Source: CAVRQM01 sp963723455
Lineage (GTDB): Bacteria > Pseudomonadota > Alphaproteobacteria > Acetobacterales > Acetobacteraceae
Assembly (NCBI GenBank): GCA_963723455.1
Contig: CAVRQM010000004.1
Location: 310,001-374,000 of the forward strand
Length of the DNA: 64,000 bases
Direction: 5' to 3'
Under the pieces are notes generated by a model, which saw only the letters and a program-made list of their open reading frames with translations, did not search any database and was not told the DNA's origin. This document shows positions 25,774 to 34,942 of the stretch, piece after piece (positions within the stretch are counted from its first letter, which is position 1; each line of letters begins with the position of its first letter). The position numbers and the translations under genes were made by a program.

Positions 25774-27482
25774 TCAGGGCTGCGACTTGCCGGCGGGCAG
25801 GTTCGAGGCGTCCACCTCGCGCAGTTTCCTTTGCAGCACCGCCGCCTGGTCCGACGACGGCTTCAGCGTCAGCGCGCGCCGCCACTGGAACGCCGCCTCC
25901 AGCGGCCGGCCGGCGGCGCGGTAGGCGTCGCCCAGATGGCCGTTGATCTCGGCGTCCTCCGGCTGCAGCTCGACCGCGCGCTCAAGCTGCTTGACGGCGT
26001 TGGAAACCTGGCCCTGCCGCAGTTCGACCCAGCCGAGGCTGTCCACGATGGCGCCGTCGTCCGGCCGCAGCGTCACCGCGCGCTCGATCATCGTGCGCGC
26101 CCGCGACAAATTGCTGCCCTGCTCGGTCCAGGCGTAGCCCAAATAGTTCAGCACGAAGGGCTGATCCGGCGACAGCGCCAGCGCGTGCTCGAAATCCGCC
26201 TGCGCCGCCGGCCAGCGATGCGCTGCCTCAAGCGCGATGCCGCGGGCATAGAAGAGCGGCCAGTTGTCGCGGGTCGGGTTGGGCACGCGGGCCACCGCCT
26301 GGTCATAGGCGGCCACCGACGCGTCGGCATGGCCCTGCTGGCGCAGCAGGCTGCCCTGCATGGTCCAGGGCTCCGGCCGGTCGGGATAGGTCTGCTCCAT
26401 GCGGGCCAGCAGCCCGAGCGCGTCGCCCGTGCGGCCGAGCTGGTCCAGCAGGGCGGCGCGGCGCAGGTCCACCAGCCCGGCCAGCGGGTCGTCCGCGGCA
26501 ACCGGCGCCAGCACCTCCAGCGCCGCCTGCGGATGCTTGGCCTCGGTGCTGAGTTCGGAGGACAGCAGGCGCGCGCCGGTCAGATCCGGGCGCAGCTGCA
26601 GCGCCAGATGCAGCAGCAGTGCGGCATAGTCGGCGGCGTCCTGGTCGCGCAGCGCCGCGGCGAGCGCGAGATACGCCTCGGCCATGCCGTCGGTGGCGCG
26701 GCGGATCTGCGGCTGCCCGGCGCTGCGCTCCAGCGCCGGCAGGGCGATCGCCAAGTCCGGGCTTTGCTGGGCGAGGCTGTGCAGGATGCGATCGGCGGCG
26801 GCGCCGTCGCCCTGGCGCACCTGCCAGCTCGCCAGGGTGCGCGCCAGCTCCAGGTTCAGCTCGCCATACGCGGCCTGCGCCGCCCGGTACAGCCGCGCCG
26901 CCTCCGGGTCGCGATGCGCAAGATCGGCGATCATCGCCGCGTGCAGCAGGTAGGCGGCGCGGAAGCGGTCGCCTTGCATGAACGGGCGCAGCGTGGCCAG
27001 CGCCAGGTCGGCGCGGCCGGATCCGGCCTGCGACCAGGCCACCAGAAGCGGCTGCAGCACCTGCGTCATGCCCTGCTGCGGCAGGCCGGCGAAGCGGCTC
27101 TGCGCCTCGGCCCAGTCGCCGTGCTGGGCGGCGAGGTCGCCGAGGAACAGCTGCGCCACCGGATTGTCGAGCTGCGTGCGCGCCAGGCGCTCGGTCTGCG
27201 GCCGGTCGGTCAGCAGGCAGGCCAGGAACGCTTGCTGCTGCAGTTCGGCGTCGCCCGGATCGGCGGCCAGCGCGCGCAGGAAGGCGTCCGCCGCGGTGTT
27301 CAGGTCGCCCTGCTGGCCGGCCATGCCGGCCGACCAGGAACGCCGGGCTGGACGGCCCCGGCGTGCCGCCGCGCGCGCCCGGCGGCCTGCCCGGCATCCG
27401 AGGCCGGCCCGGACGCGGCGCATCCGGACAGCAGGGACAGGGCGACCAGGACCGAGCGACGGAGCGAACGCGCATGCTGCAT
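25774..27482 (-). CDS. TPR-repeat lipoprotein (two frame breaks)
   Basis: About 569 residues. The N terminus is a lipoprotein signal (VLVALSLLSGCAAS, lipobox LSGC), then roughly ten tetratricopeptide units such as VLNYLGYAWTEQGSNLSRAR and EINGHLGDAYRAAGRPLEAA. The frame breaks near 27380 (in GGGCGCGCGCGGCGG) and near 27325 (GGCATGGCCGGCC); repaired, the text runs GTPGPSSPAFLVGRH into AGQQGDLNTAADAFL. This type of outer-membrane TPR lipoprotein commonly precedes ispE in alphaproteobacteria; its role is undefined. Confidence 0.82.
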
Positions 27483-27592
27483 CGCCACAGCCTACCAGCC
27501 GGCCGATGGCCGCGCCATGCCCGCCGGGCCGCGCCGGCTGCTCCGCCCGCGGCAGCTTGCCCTTAGCCGCAGGCGGTCGGATTGTCGGCGCG

Positions 27593-28393
27593 ATGGACAT
27601 GCTGGCCGCTTTGGCGCTGCAACTGGAGTGGGGCGCCGACGAGGCGCTGGACTTGCGGGCCGTCGATCGGCGCGGCCTGGTCGCCGCGGCGGCCGTGCCG
27701 GCGACGAGCGCCGCGCTGGCGCCGGCGCCCGCCGCCGCCCGCGGGCGCGTCGCGGCGGTCCCGCCTGGCGTGGGCGAGACTGCGGCCGCGCGGGCGCGGG
27801 CGGCGGCGGCGGCGGCGGACAGCCCGGCGGCGCTGCGTTCGGCGCTGGCCGGGTTCGACGCGTTCGGGCTGGCGGCGACCGCGACCTCGCTGGTGTTCGC
27901 CGACGGCGAGGCGCAGGCCGGGCTGGTGATTGTGGGCGACGCGCCGGGCGCCGAGGAGGACGCCTCGGGCATCGCCTTCAGCGGCCCGGCAGGCCGACTG
28001 CTGGACCGCATGCTGGGCAGCATCGGCCTGGACCGGCGGGTGGTGCTGCTGACCACGGTGGTCCCGTGGCGGCCGCCGGGCGGCCGGCCGCCGAGCGAGG
28101 CGGAGATCGCCTGCTGCCTGCCGTTCCTGGAACGGCATCTGGCGCTGCTGCGGCCGCGCCGGCTGGTGACGCTGGGGGCGTTGCCGGCGCGCGCCCTGCT
28201 CGGCCGCCGCGAGCCGGTCAGCCGCCTGCGCGGGCGCTGGATGGACGCCGCGATCCATGGCCTGCCCGACGCCGTGCCGACCCTGCCGATGCTGCACCCG
28301 TCGCAGCTGCTGGCGCGGCCGGAGTGGAAGGCGCTCGCCTGGTCCGACCTGCGGCTGTTGCATCGCACCCTGAGCGCAATCACGGATTCGTGA
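27593..28393 (+). CDS. uracil-DNA glycosylase superfamily protein (family 4-like)
   Basis: 266 residues. Motif A LVIVGDAPGAEEDASGIAFS and GPAGRLLDRMLGSIGLDRR, then TTVVPWRPPGGRPPSEAE, CCLPFLERHLALLRPRRLVT and the LHPSQLLARPEWK box fit the type 4/5 UDG clan, which removes uracil from DNA. Unusually only two adjacent cysteines are present; the Cys expected just before TATSLVFADG is missing, so the iron-sulfur cluster of family 4 enzymes may be lost. Confidence 0.82.
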   Translation: MDMLAALALQLEWGADEALDLRAVDRRGLVAAAAVPATSAALAPAPAAARGRVAAVPPGVGETAAARARAAAAAADSPAALRSALAGFDAFGLAATATSLVFADGEAQAGLVIVGDAPGAEEDASGIAFSGPAGRLLDRMLGSIGLDRRVVLLTTVVPWRPPGGRPPSEAEIACCLPFLERHLALLRPRRLVTLGALPARALLGRREPVSRLRGRWMDAAIHGLPDAVPTLPMLHPSQLLARPEWKALAWSDLRLLHRTLSAITDS

Positions 28394-28407
28394 TCGTGCA
28401 ACGCCGT

Positions 28408-28430
28408 ATAAACGACTGATTGACGTTTAT
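28408..28430. repeat. AT-rich inverted repeat
   Basis: ATAAACG (28408-28414) and CGTTTAT (28424-28430) form a perfect 7-base inverted repeat around 9 bases, 15 bases after the UDG stop. It stands out in GC-rich surroundings and could be a protein-binding site for the downstream transglycosylase gene or a weak terminator stem. Confidence 0.4.
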
Positions 28431-28505
28431 TACCGCTCTCTTGGGCGGCGCGGCCGGTTTTCAAGCATTGAGTTTCGGGTCCGTCGCGTGTAGCGGCCGT
28501 GACCC

Positions 28506-30470
28506 ATGCCAGGGATCGGTGTCACGCTCTCTCGCCGGCCGGCTGCAACCGCCCTGTTGGCGGGCGCCGCGCTGCTGGCCGGTTCGTCCCCATGGTCCGG
28601 CGCGCGCGCCGGGCAGGCGGGCGCGCATACCGGCTCGCCGCCGCCGGACGACACGGCGATGGCCATTCCGCGCCTGTCGCCGTTCGGCGGCGGCGACGAG
28701 CTGGCGTTGCCGCAGCCGCTGGCGCCGAGCGACGCCGCGCGCATCCGCCGCATCCTGAAGCTGCAGGCGCATGGCGCGATCGAGGCGGCCTCACGCGAGA
28801 CCGACCAGCTCGACTCCGCCTCGCCGCTCGGGCAGGCGATGCTGGGAATGATCCTGGCCGACCGCTACCTCGGGCGGTTCACCCGGCCGGACGCGCCGAC
28901 GCTGGGGCGCTGGCTGGCCCGCTGGCCCGACCTGCCGGACGCGCCGGCGATCTATGCGCTGATGCTGACCCGGCTGCCGCAGGGGGCGAGGACGCCGCCG
29001 CCGCCGTTCGCGGCGCTTCCCAGCCCGCTCGCCGGCCCCGCCGCGCCCGCCCCCGTGGCGCCGCCGGTGCCCGAGGAGACCGGGGCCGACGAGCGGGCGC
29101 TGGCGCGCAACCCCGACCTCGACCGCTCGGTGGCCGAGGCCGCGCGCGCCCGGGGCGCGGCCGGCGTGCGCCGGCTGCTGGCCCGCACCAAGGGCCTCAG
29201 CGGGGCCTATGCGTCGCAGCTGGCTGGCGAGGCGGGGCGCATTCTGTTTACCCTGAACCGCGACCAGGACGCCTTCGACATCGCCGCTGAGGGCGCGCGG
29301 GCCTGTCGCCGTTGGCCGGGGACGGACTGCCAGACCGCCTCGCTGGCGGGCTTTGCCGCGGGCCTGGCCGCGTGGCGGCTGGACCGGCCGGACCAGGCCG
29401 GCCCAATGTTCGAGGCGGCCTGGCGCGCGCGCCTGACCACGCCGTCGCTGCGCGCCGCGGCGGCGTTCTGGGCGGCGCGGGCGCGGCTGGACGGGCGCGA
29501 TCCCGCCGGCTTCCTGCCCTGGATGCAGCGCGCCGCCGCCGAGCGCGACACCTTCTATGGTCTGCTGGCAGCCCGCGTCCTGCGCCAGCGCGCCGGCTCG
29601 GCCCCGGGCGAGCGGGAGTTCGCCCGCGCCGCCGGCGGCTTCGAGGAACGCGAGACGCTGGGCGAGGCGGATCTGGATGCGGTGGCGGCCACGCCGGAGG
29701 GCCTGCGCGCCTTCGCGCTGCTGCAACTGGGCCAGCCGGACCGCGCCGAGGCCGAACTGCGCCGGCTTTGGCCGATGGTGGCCGGCACGCCGCCGCTGGC
29801 CCGCGCGGTGATGCTGGTGGCTGATCGCGCCGGGCTGTCCGGCCTGGCGGCGCAGGTGGCCGACCTGCTGACCGCCGCCGACGGCCGCCCGCGTGAGGCG
29901 ATGCGCTTCCGGGTGCCACGGCTGGCCCCGGATGGCGGCTTCCGGGTCGATCCGGCGATGATCCTCGCCCTGGCCCGGACGGAGTCCAATTTCGACGCCA
30001 GCGAAGTCTCCTCGGCGGGGGCGCGCGGCCTCATGCAGATCATGCCCGACACCGCTGCCGACGTGGTGGCCGGCGCTGGCCATGCTCCGGCGCCGGGACG
30101 GGTGACGCGGCTGCTGGACGATCCCGCCGCCAACCTGGCGCTCGGCCAGGACTACGTAATGTGGCTGTCGCGGCACGCACCGGTGGACGGCGACCTGATA
30201 CGGCTGCTCGCCAGCTACAATTCCGGCCCCGGGAAGTTCGGCCATTGGGCCGGCGCGGTGCGCGACGGCGGCGACCCGCTGCTGTTCATCGAGGCGATCC
30301 CGCTGGACGAGACCCGCGCCTTCGTGCCCCGCGTGCTGACCTATACCTGGCTATACGCGCGCCGGCTGCGTCTGCCGACGCCGAGCCTGGACGAACTCGC
30401 CGCCGGCGAGTGGCCGCGCTATCATCCGTTGCGCGTGCGCGGAACCGAGACTGCGGCGCGTCTGAACTGA
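28506..30470 (+). CDS. lytic murein transglycosylase (Slt70 type)
   Basis: 654 residues. A signal sequence (TALLAGAALLAGSSPWSGARA) is followed by a long helical superhelix domain and a C-terminal SLT domain: catalytic Glu in LALARTESNFDASEVSSAGA near residue 492, RGLMQIMPDTAADV, NLALGQDYVMWL and LASYNSGPGKFGHW. It cleaves peptidoglycan glycan strands in the periplasm to 1,6-anhydro products. Cleavage products feed the same recycling that MurU serves elsewhere in this window. Confidence 0.93.
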   Translation: MPGIGVTLSRRPAATALLAGAALLAGSSPWSGARAGQAGAHTGSPPPDDTAMAIPRLSPFGGGDELALPQPLAPSDAARIRRILKLQAHGAIEAASRETDQLDSASPLGQAMLGMILADRYLGRFTRPDAPTLGRWLARWPDLPDAPAIYALMLTRLPQGARTPPPPFAALPSPLAGPAAPAPVAPPVPEETGADERALARNPDLDRSVAEAARARGAAGVRRLLARTKGLSGAYASQLAGEAGRILFTLNRDQDAFDIAAEGARACRRWPGTDCQTASLAGFAAGLAAWRLDRPDQAGPMFEAAWRARLTTPSLRAAAAFWAARARLDGRDPAGFLPWMQRAAAERDTFYGLLAARVLRQRAGSAPGEREFARAAGGFEERETLGEADLDAVAATPEGLRAFALLQLGQPDRAEAELRRLWPMVAGTPPLARAVMLVADRAGLSGLAAQVADLLTAADGRPREAMRFRVPRLAPDGGFRVDPAMILALARTESNFDASEVSSAGARGLMQIMPDTAADVVAGAGHAPAPGRVTRLLDDPAANLALGQDYVMWLSRHAPVDGDLIRLLASYNSGPGKFGHWAGAVRDGGDPLLFIEAIPLDETRAFVPRVLTYTWLYARRLRLPTPSLDELAAGEWPRYHPLRVRGTETAARLN

Positions 30471-30494
30471 TCCGGCGGAGCGGGACCGCACGCA

Positions 30495-31040
30495 ATGGCG
30501 CGCATTGACGAGAGCCGCAGGTTCCTGGCCGTCCGCATCGCGGTGCTGACAGTCTCGGACACGCGCGGTCCAGCGCAGGACACCTCCGGCGACACGCTGG
30601 CCGCGCGCATCGCGGCCGCCGGGCACGTCCTGGCGGAGCGCGCCATCGAGCGCGACGATTCCGACGCGATCGAGCGCCGGCTGCGCGGCTGGATCGCCGA
30701 TCCGCAGGTGGACGTGGTCATCAGCACCGGCGGCACCGGCCTGACCGGCCGCGACGTGACCCCGGAGGCGTTCGAGCGCGTTCTGGACAAGCGCATCGAG
30801 GGGTTCGGCGAGCTGTTCCGCATGCTCAGCTTCCAGAAGATCGGCACCTCCACCATGCAGTCGCGTGCGCTGGGCGGGGTGGCCGGCGGCACCTATCTGT
30901 TCGCGCTGCCGGGCAGTCCGGGCGCAGTGCGCGACGCCTGGGACGACATCCTGGTGTGGCAGCTGGATGTCCGCCATCGGCCCTGCAACCTGACCGAACT
31001 CATGCCGCGGCTGCAGGAGCATCTGCGCCCGGCTTCCTGA
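30495..31040 (+). CDS. moaB: molybdenum cofactor biosynthesis protein B
   Basis: 181 residues. VRIAVLTVSDTRGPAQDTSG, the MPT-binding VVISTGGTGLTGRDVTPEAF and LFALPGSPGAVRDAWDDIL mark MoaB/Mog-type molybdopterin adenylyltransferases. The ATG at 30495 follows the transglycosylase gene by 24 bases. Its last 41 bases overlap the end of the convergent gene. Confidence 0.93.
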   Translation: MARIDESRRFLAVRIAVLTVSDTRGPAQDTSGDTLAARIAAAGHVLAERAIERDDSDAIERRLRGWIADPQVDVVISTGGTGLTGRDVTPEAFERVLDKRIEGFGELFRMLSFQKIGTSTMQSRALGGVAGGTYLFALPGSPGAVRDAWDDILVWQLDVRHRPCNLTELMPRLQEHLRPAS

Positions 31041-31594
31041 GGTCGGCTTGGCGTGTCCACGTCCGCCAGCGTCCGCAGCAGCGCGATCCGGCGCCGCGGA
31101 AAGTTGGCCAGCGTGTCGGCCAGCGCGTGCGGCCCCGACCAGCGCACCTGAGCGAACGGCCGCGCCGGCCGGCGGGCGGCCATCGCCACCAGCCAGTAGC
31201 CGCCATCGCGCGCCGGGCCGAACACCGCGTCGCTGCCGCGCAGCAGGCGCAGCGCGCGCGCCGCGTCGTCGGCGGACAGCGCCGGGATGTCGCAGCCGAC
31301 GATGGCTACGCGCCGGCGCGGCAGGCGGCGGAACACCCGGCCCATCCGCGCCTCCAGGTCGCCGCCGCCCTGCGGCAGGCTGGGCAGGCCCTGCAGCCAC
31401 GGGCCGCGCGCGCCGTCCGGGGTGACCGCCACCAGGGTCGCGAACCGCCGGTCGGCGCGCAGCAGCCGCAGCGTGCGCCGCAGCGTCGCCGCGTGAAACC
31501 GCAGCGCCGCCGGCGCGCCGATGCCGGCGGCCAGGCGGCGCTTCACCGTGCCCAGCCGCGGCGCGCGCGCGAACACCACCACCAGCGGTCTCAT
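31000..31594 (-). CDS. TIGR04282-type glycosyltransferase-like protein (one frame break)
   Basis: About 198 residues. MRPLVVVFARAPRLGTVKRR, RVAIVGCDIPALSADDAARA and VFGPARDGGYWLVAM identify the family that pairs with TIGR04283 glycosyltransferases. One extra A near 31056 (CCAAGCC for CCAGCC) takes the frame into antisense of moaB; removing it gives the family-typical DVDTPADLRKPG and a stop at 31000. Unrepaired, the frame runs on to 30893. Its ATG overlaps the stop of the upstream partner (ATGA). Confidence 0.78.
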
Positions 31595-32300
31595 CCGTAC
31601 AGCCTGGCAAGCAGCGGCGCCGGCAGGCCGGCCGGTACAGCGCGAGGCAGCACAGGTTGCGCGCCGAGCGGCGCGTCCAGCCCTCGGTCTCCCACCGCCG
31701 CGCCGAGGTCAGCGCCGCCGCGTCCAGCGCCAGCAGCCTACGCCGGCCGATGCGGCGGACCAGGTCCACATCCTCCATCAGCGGCAAGGCGCGCACGCCC
31801 CCGACCCGGTCGAGCAGCGAGCGCGAGATCAGCAGGCCCTGGTCGCCATAGGGCAGGCCGAAGCGGCGGCAGCGCCAGGCGACCAGGCGCTCCAGCCGGC
31901 GCGCCTGGGTCGCGTCGCTGTCGAGCGTCAGGCGGAAATAGCCGGCGCGGTCCGGCCCGCCGCCCATCAGCGCCGCCGCGCATTGCCGCCAGCCCGGCGC
32001 CAGGCGGGTGTCGGCGTGCAGCAGCAGCAGCCAGTCGCCGCGCGCCGCGGCGATGCCCGCGCCCAGCTGTCCGCCGCGCCCGCGCGGGGCTGCGATCACC
32101 CGCGCGCCGGCGGCGGCGGCGATCCGGGTCGTGGCATCGCGGCTGCCGCCATCGACCACCAGCATTTCGTCCGCCGCCGACGCCACGCAGCGCAGCGCCG
32201 CGCCCAGCGTGGCCGCCGCGTCCAGCGCCGGGACCACCACCGACAGCGCCACCGACGACAGGCTTGCGGGAAGGCTTGGAGAAGGGCTCGGGGGCAGCAT
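31591..32300 (-). CDS. TIGR04283-type family 2 glycosyltransferase (one frame break)
   Basis: About 237 residues. The GT-A fold shows in ALSVVVPALDAAATLGAALR, EMLVVDGGSRDATTRIA, GDWLLLLHADTRLAPGW, GLPYGDQGLLISRSLLDRVG and LMEDVDLVRRIGRR. The C terminus is broken near 31640 next to GTAC; the restored reading ends AGLPAPLLARLYG with a TGA that overlaps the next start, which supports the repair. The ATG at 32300 lies inside an exact 11-base duplication. Confidence 0.82.
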
Positions 32301-32319
32301 CAATGTTCCATCAATGTTC
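32298..32319. repeat. 11-bp direct tandem duplication
   Basis: CATCAATGTTC occurs twice back to back, at 32298-32308 and 32309-32319. On the minus strand each copy carries an ATG: the inner one is the glycosyltransferase start, the outer one opens a 3-codon frame (MEH stop) whose TGA overlaps that start. Confidence 0.9.
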
Positions 32320-32375
32320 TTGACCCGACGGGCTGCGATGCGGCATGTCTAGCATGCGAACGAAGGAGGAACAGG

Positions 32376-33576
32376 ATGCGCGAAGACGCCGCCGGCATCG
32401 ACTTCGCGCGCGACGTCGAGCCGGATGAGCTGGCCGCCCTGGACCGCTCCGGCCTGCCCGATCGCGACCCGGACACGCTGGCGCCGGCATCCGCCGGTAT
32501 CCGGCGCGGCCGCGGCGCCACCATCAACCCGGCCAGCCGCTATGACCGGCAGGCCGCGTCGCCGTTCGATGACGGCTGGAGCGGGATGGCCGGGGAGCTG
32601 GCCGAGTTGCCGCCGCTGCCGACCACGCTGCACCGCGACGCCAGCCGCAGCGTCATCAGCTGGAACGACAGCCCGGATATCGGCTTCGACCGCGCCATCA
32701 ACCCGTATCGCGGCTGCGAGCATGGCTGCGTCTATTGCTACGCCCGCCCGACCCACGCCTATCTCGGCTGGTCGCCCGGCCTCGATTTCGAAACGAAGCT
32801 GCTGTACAAGCCGGACGTGGCCGAGCTGCTCGAACGCGAGTTGCGCAAGCCCGGCTATGTCGCGCGACCGATCGCGCTGGGGTCGAACACCGACCCGTAC
32901 CAGCCGGTCGAGCGCACCCTGCAACTGACCCGCGCGGTGCTGGGCGTGCTGGACCGCTGCGATCATCCCTGCACCATCGTCACCAAGTCCGCCGGCGTGC
33001 TGCGCGATCTGGACATCCTGGCGGGGATGGCAAGGCGCAACCTGGTGCGCGTCTGGCTGTCGGTGACCACGCTGGATCCGCGCCTCGCCCGCGGCATGGA
33101 GCCGCGCGCGGCCACCGCCGAGCGGCGGCTGCAGGCACTGGCCGGGCTGGCCAGGGCCGGCGTGCCGGCTGGCGTGCTGGCCGCGCCGATGATCCCGGGG
33201 CTGAACGACGCCGAACTGGAGCGCATTCTGGAGGCGGCGGCCGCGGCCGGGGCCGGCAGCGCCGGCTACGTGCTGCTGCGCCTGCCGCACGAGTTGCGCC
33301 GAGATCTTCCAGGACTGGCTGGAGCAGCACGTGCCGGACCGGGCGCGGCATGTGTTGGCGCTGATCCGCCAGACCCGCGCCGGCGGGCTGAACGACGCCC
33401 GCTTCGGCCACCGTTTCACCGGCAGCGGCGCCTATGCGGACCTGCTGGCGCAGCGGTTCGCCCGCGCCGCCCGGCAATTCGGCCTGGACGGAACCAGCGA
33501 GCTGGATTGCAGCCGCTTCCGCCCGCCGCCGCCGCGCCGCCCCGGGCTGGCCGAGGCGCAGCTCAGCCTGCTGTAA
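32376..33576 (+). CDS. PA0069 family radical SAM protein (one frame break)
   Basis: About 400 residues; ATG at 32376 after a strong AAGGAGG site. The N-terminal GRGATINPASRYD and the radical SAM cluster motif CEHGCVYC (Cx3Cx2C) with YCYARPTHAYLGWSPGLDFE are typical of this spore-photoproduct-lyase-like family of unknown reaction. A missing base near 33300 breaks the frame between RLPHEL and EIFQDWLEQHVPDRA; the C-terminal part ends FRPPPPRRPGLAEAQLSLL. Confidence 0.85.
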
Positions 33577-33642
33577 GCACGCCGCTGGCGCCGGCTGCCT
33601 CGCCCGCGCCGGGCGGGTCCGATGGTCCATTCGTTGTCGCGA

Positions 33643-33776
33643 TGGCCGGGCTTGGCCCGGCCACCCACCGCCGCGCGATGCATGGAGTGGATCGTGGATG
33701 GCCGGGTCTGGGCCCGGCCATGACGGGACAGCGATGCGCCGAGGGCATCGTGGATGGCTGGGTGGAAGCGCGGCCA
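33643..33776. repeat. three REP-like palindromes between radical SAM and cheB genes
   Basis: Imperfect palindromes built on TGGCCGGG...CCCGGCCA occur at 33643-33663 and 33699-33720, with a degenerate third copy (TGGCTGGG...GCGGCCA) at 33755-33776, each followed by related flanking text (GGATGG, ATGAC). They fill the 240-base gap between convergent genes, the usual niche of REP elements and bidirectional terminators. Confidence 0.75.
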
Positions 33777-33816
33777 TGACAGGAACGAGACACAGCGGTC
33801 CGCAAGCCGCCGGCCG

Positions 33817-34806
33817 CTACGCCAGCTCCTGCCCGGTCGCCCTCGACACATGGCCGCTGGCCTTTTCCAGAAGCGTCGCCAGCCGCCGGGCTTCGCCGGC
33901 GGCAGCGTGCCATCGCTCGGCGGCGTGAGGCTGGTTGTGGGCGCGGGCGCGCTCCTCCATCTGCAGGAACATCGCCAGCCGGTCGCGATGCGTCCGCACC
34001 GCGACGCCCAGCGCGCGCTCCAGCTCCGACGCCTGCGCCGCCTGCAGCCCCAGCGCTGTGAAGGCGTGGCCGACCTGGCAGCGGAAGCGCGGTCCCTCGT
34101 CGCCGTCGATCTGGTTCAGCACGCCGCCGCATTGCGGGCAGCTGATCCGGCTGGGACGGCCGGGCACGCTGTCCTCCACCCCCAGTTCCGGCATGTCGCG
34201 GCCGGCGATCTGGTCCTCGGCGATGATCTCCGGCGGCAGCGTTCTGCCGGCCCCGGCGGCCTCGCCGGACAGGCGGCGCAGCAGCGCCGGCAGCTCTCCC
34301 AGCGGCGACTTATAGTCCACGTGGTCGCGCGACAGCGCCTCGCGCGGCATCGACGGCCATTGCGCGTCGTCCGGGTCCTGCACGATGCTCACCCCGCCGG
34401 CCAGCTTGATCGCCACCAGCCCCTCGGTGCCGTCATCCAGCAGCCCGGTCAGCACCACCCCGATCACCCGCGGCCCATAGGCGATGGCTGCAGATCGGAA
34501 CAGCGGGTCGATCGCCGGCCGGGTGCGGTTTTCCAGCGGCCCGCGGCGCAGCAGCATCTGGCCGGGCCGCAGCAGCAGATGATGGTCGGGCGGCGCCACG
34601 AAGATCTGCCCCGGCTCGACCTTGGCCCCGTCTTGTGCCGCCACCGCCGGCAGCGGCCCGGCGCGCGACAGCAGCTTCGGTAGCAGGCTCTGGCCATTCG
34701 GCGACAGATGCTGCACCACCAGGATCGCCGCCGGGAAGTCCGCCGTCAGTCCGGCGCACAGCCGCGTCAGCGCGTCCACCCCACCCGCCGAAGCCCCGAT
34801 CACCAC
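33817..34806 (-). CDS. CheB-type protein-glutamate methylesterase without receiver domain
   Basis: 329 residues. The catalytic Ser is in VIGASAGGVDAL, His in VVQHLSPNG and Asp in GVVLTGLLDDGTEG. There is no N-terminal receiver. A C-terminal extension carries a zinc-ribbon-like CPQC...RFRCQVGHAF and a helical tail. It starts at the GTG at 34806; text just upstream in another frame could add a few residues. It is divergent from a hybrid histidine kinase gene, suggesting a joint signalling role rather than classic chemotaxis. Confidence 0.85.
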   Translation of the reverse strand: MVIGASAGGVDALTRLCAGLTADFPAAILVVQHLSPNGQSLLPKLLSRAGPLPAVAAQDGAKVEPGQIFVAPPDHHLLLRPGQMLLRRGPLENRTRPAIDPLFRSAAIAYGPRVIGVVLTGLLDDGTEGLVAIKLAGGVSIVQDPDDAQWPSMPREALSRDHVDYKSPLGELPALLRRLSGEAAGAGRTLPPEIIAEDQIAGRDMPELGVEDSVPGRPSRISCPQCGGVLNQIDGDEGPRFRCQVGHAFTALGLQAAQASELERALGVAVRTHRDRLAMFLQMEERARAHNQPHAAERWHAAAGEARRLATLLEKASGHVSRATGQELA

Positions 34807-34942
34807 GATGTCGCGATCGGTTCACGTTTTCTCACATTTCCGAGAGATTGACGGCTATGCAACGCTCGGGCGCTCGCAAGGGCAGCGTCTGCCGGGCTAA
34901 GGTTCGTATTGCACCAACAGTTTCCGTCGAGGGACTTTTGTC

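Noticed and set aside
33601..33780. Possible CRISPR array because of repeated blocks
   Set aside because: Only three diverged copies, palindromic cores with no uniform spacers and no cas genes; REP-like elements explain them.
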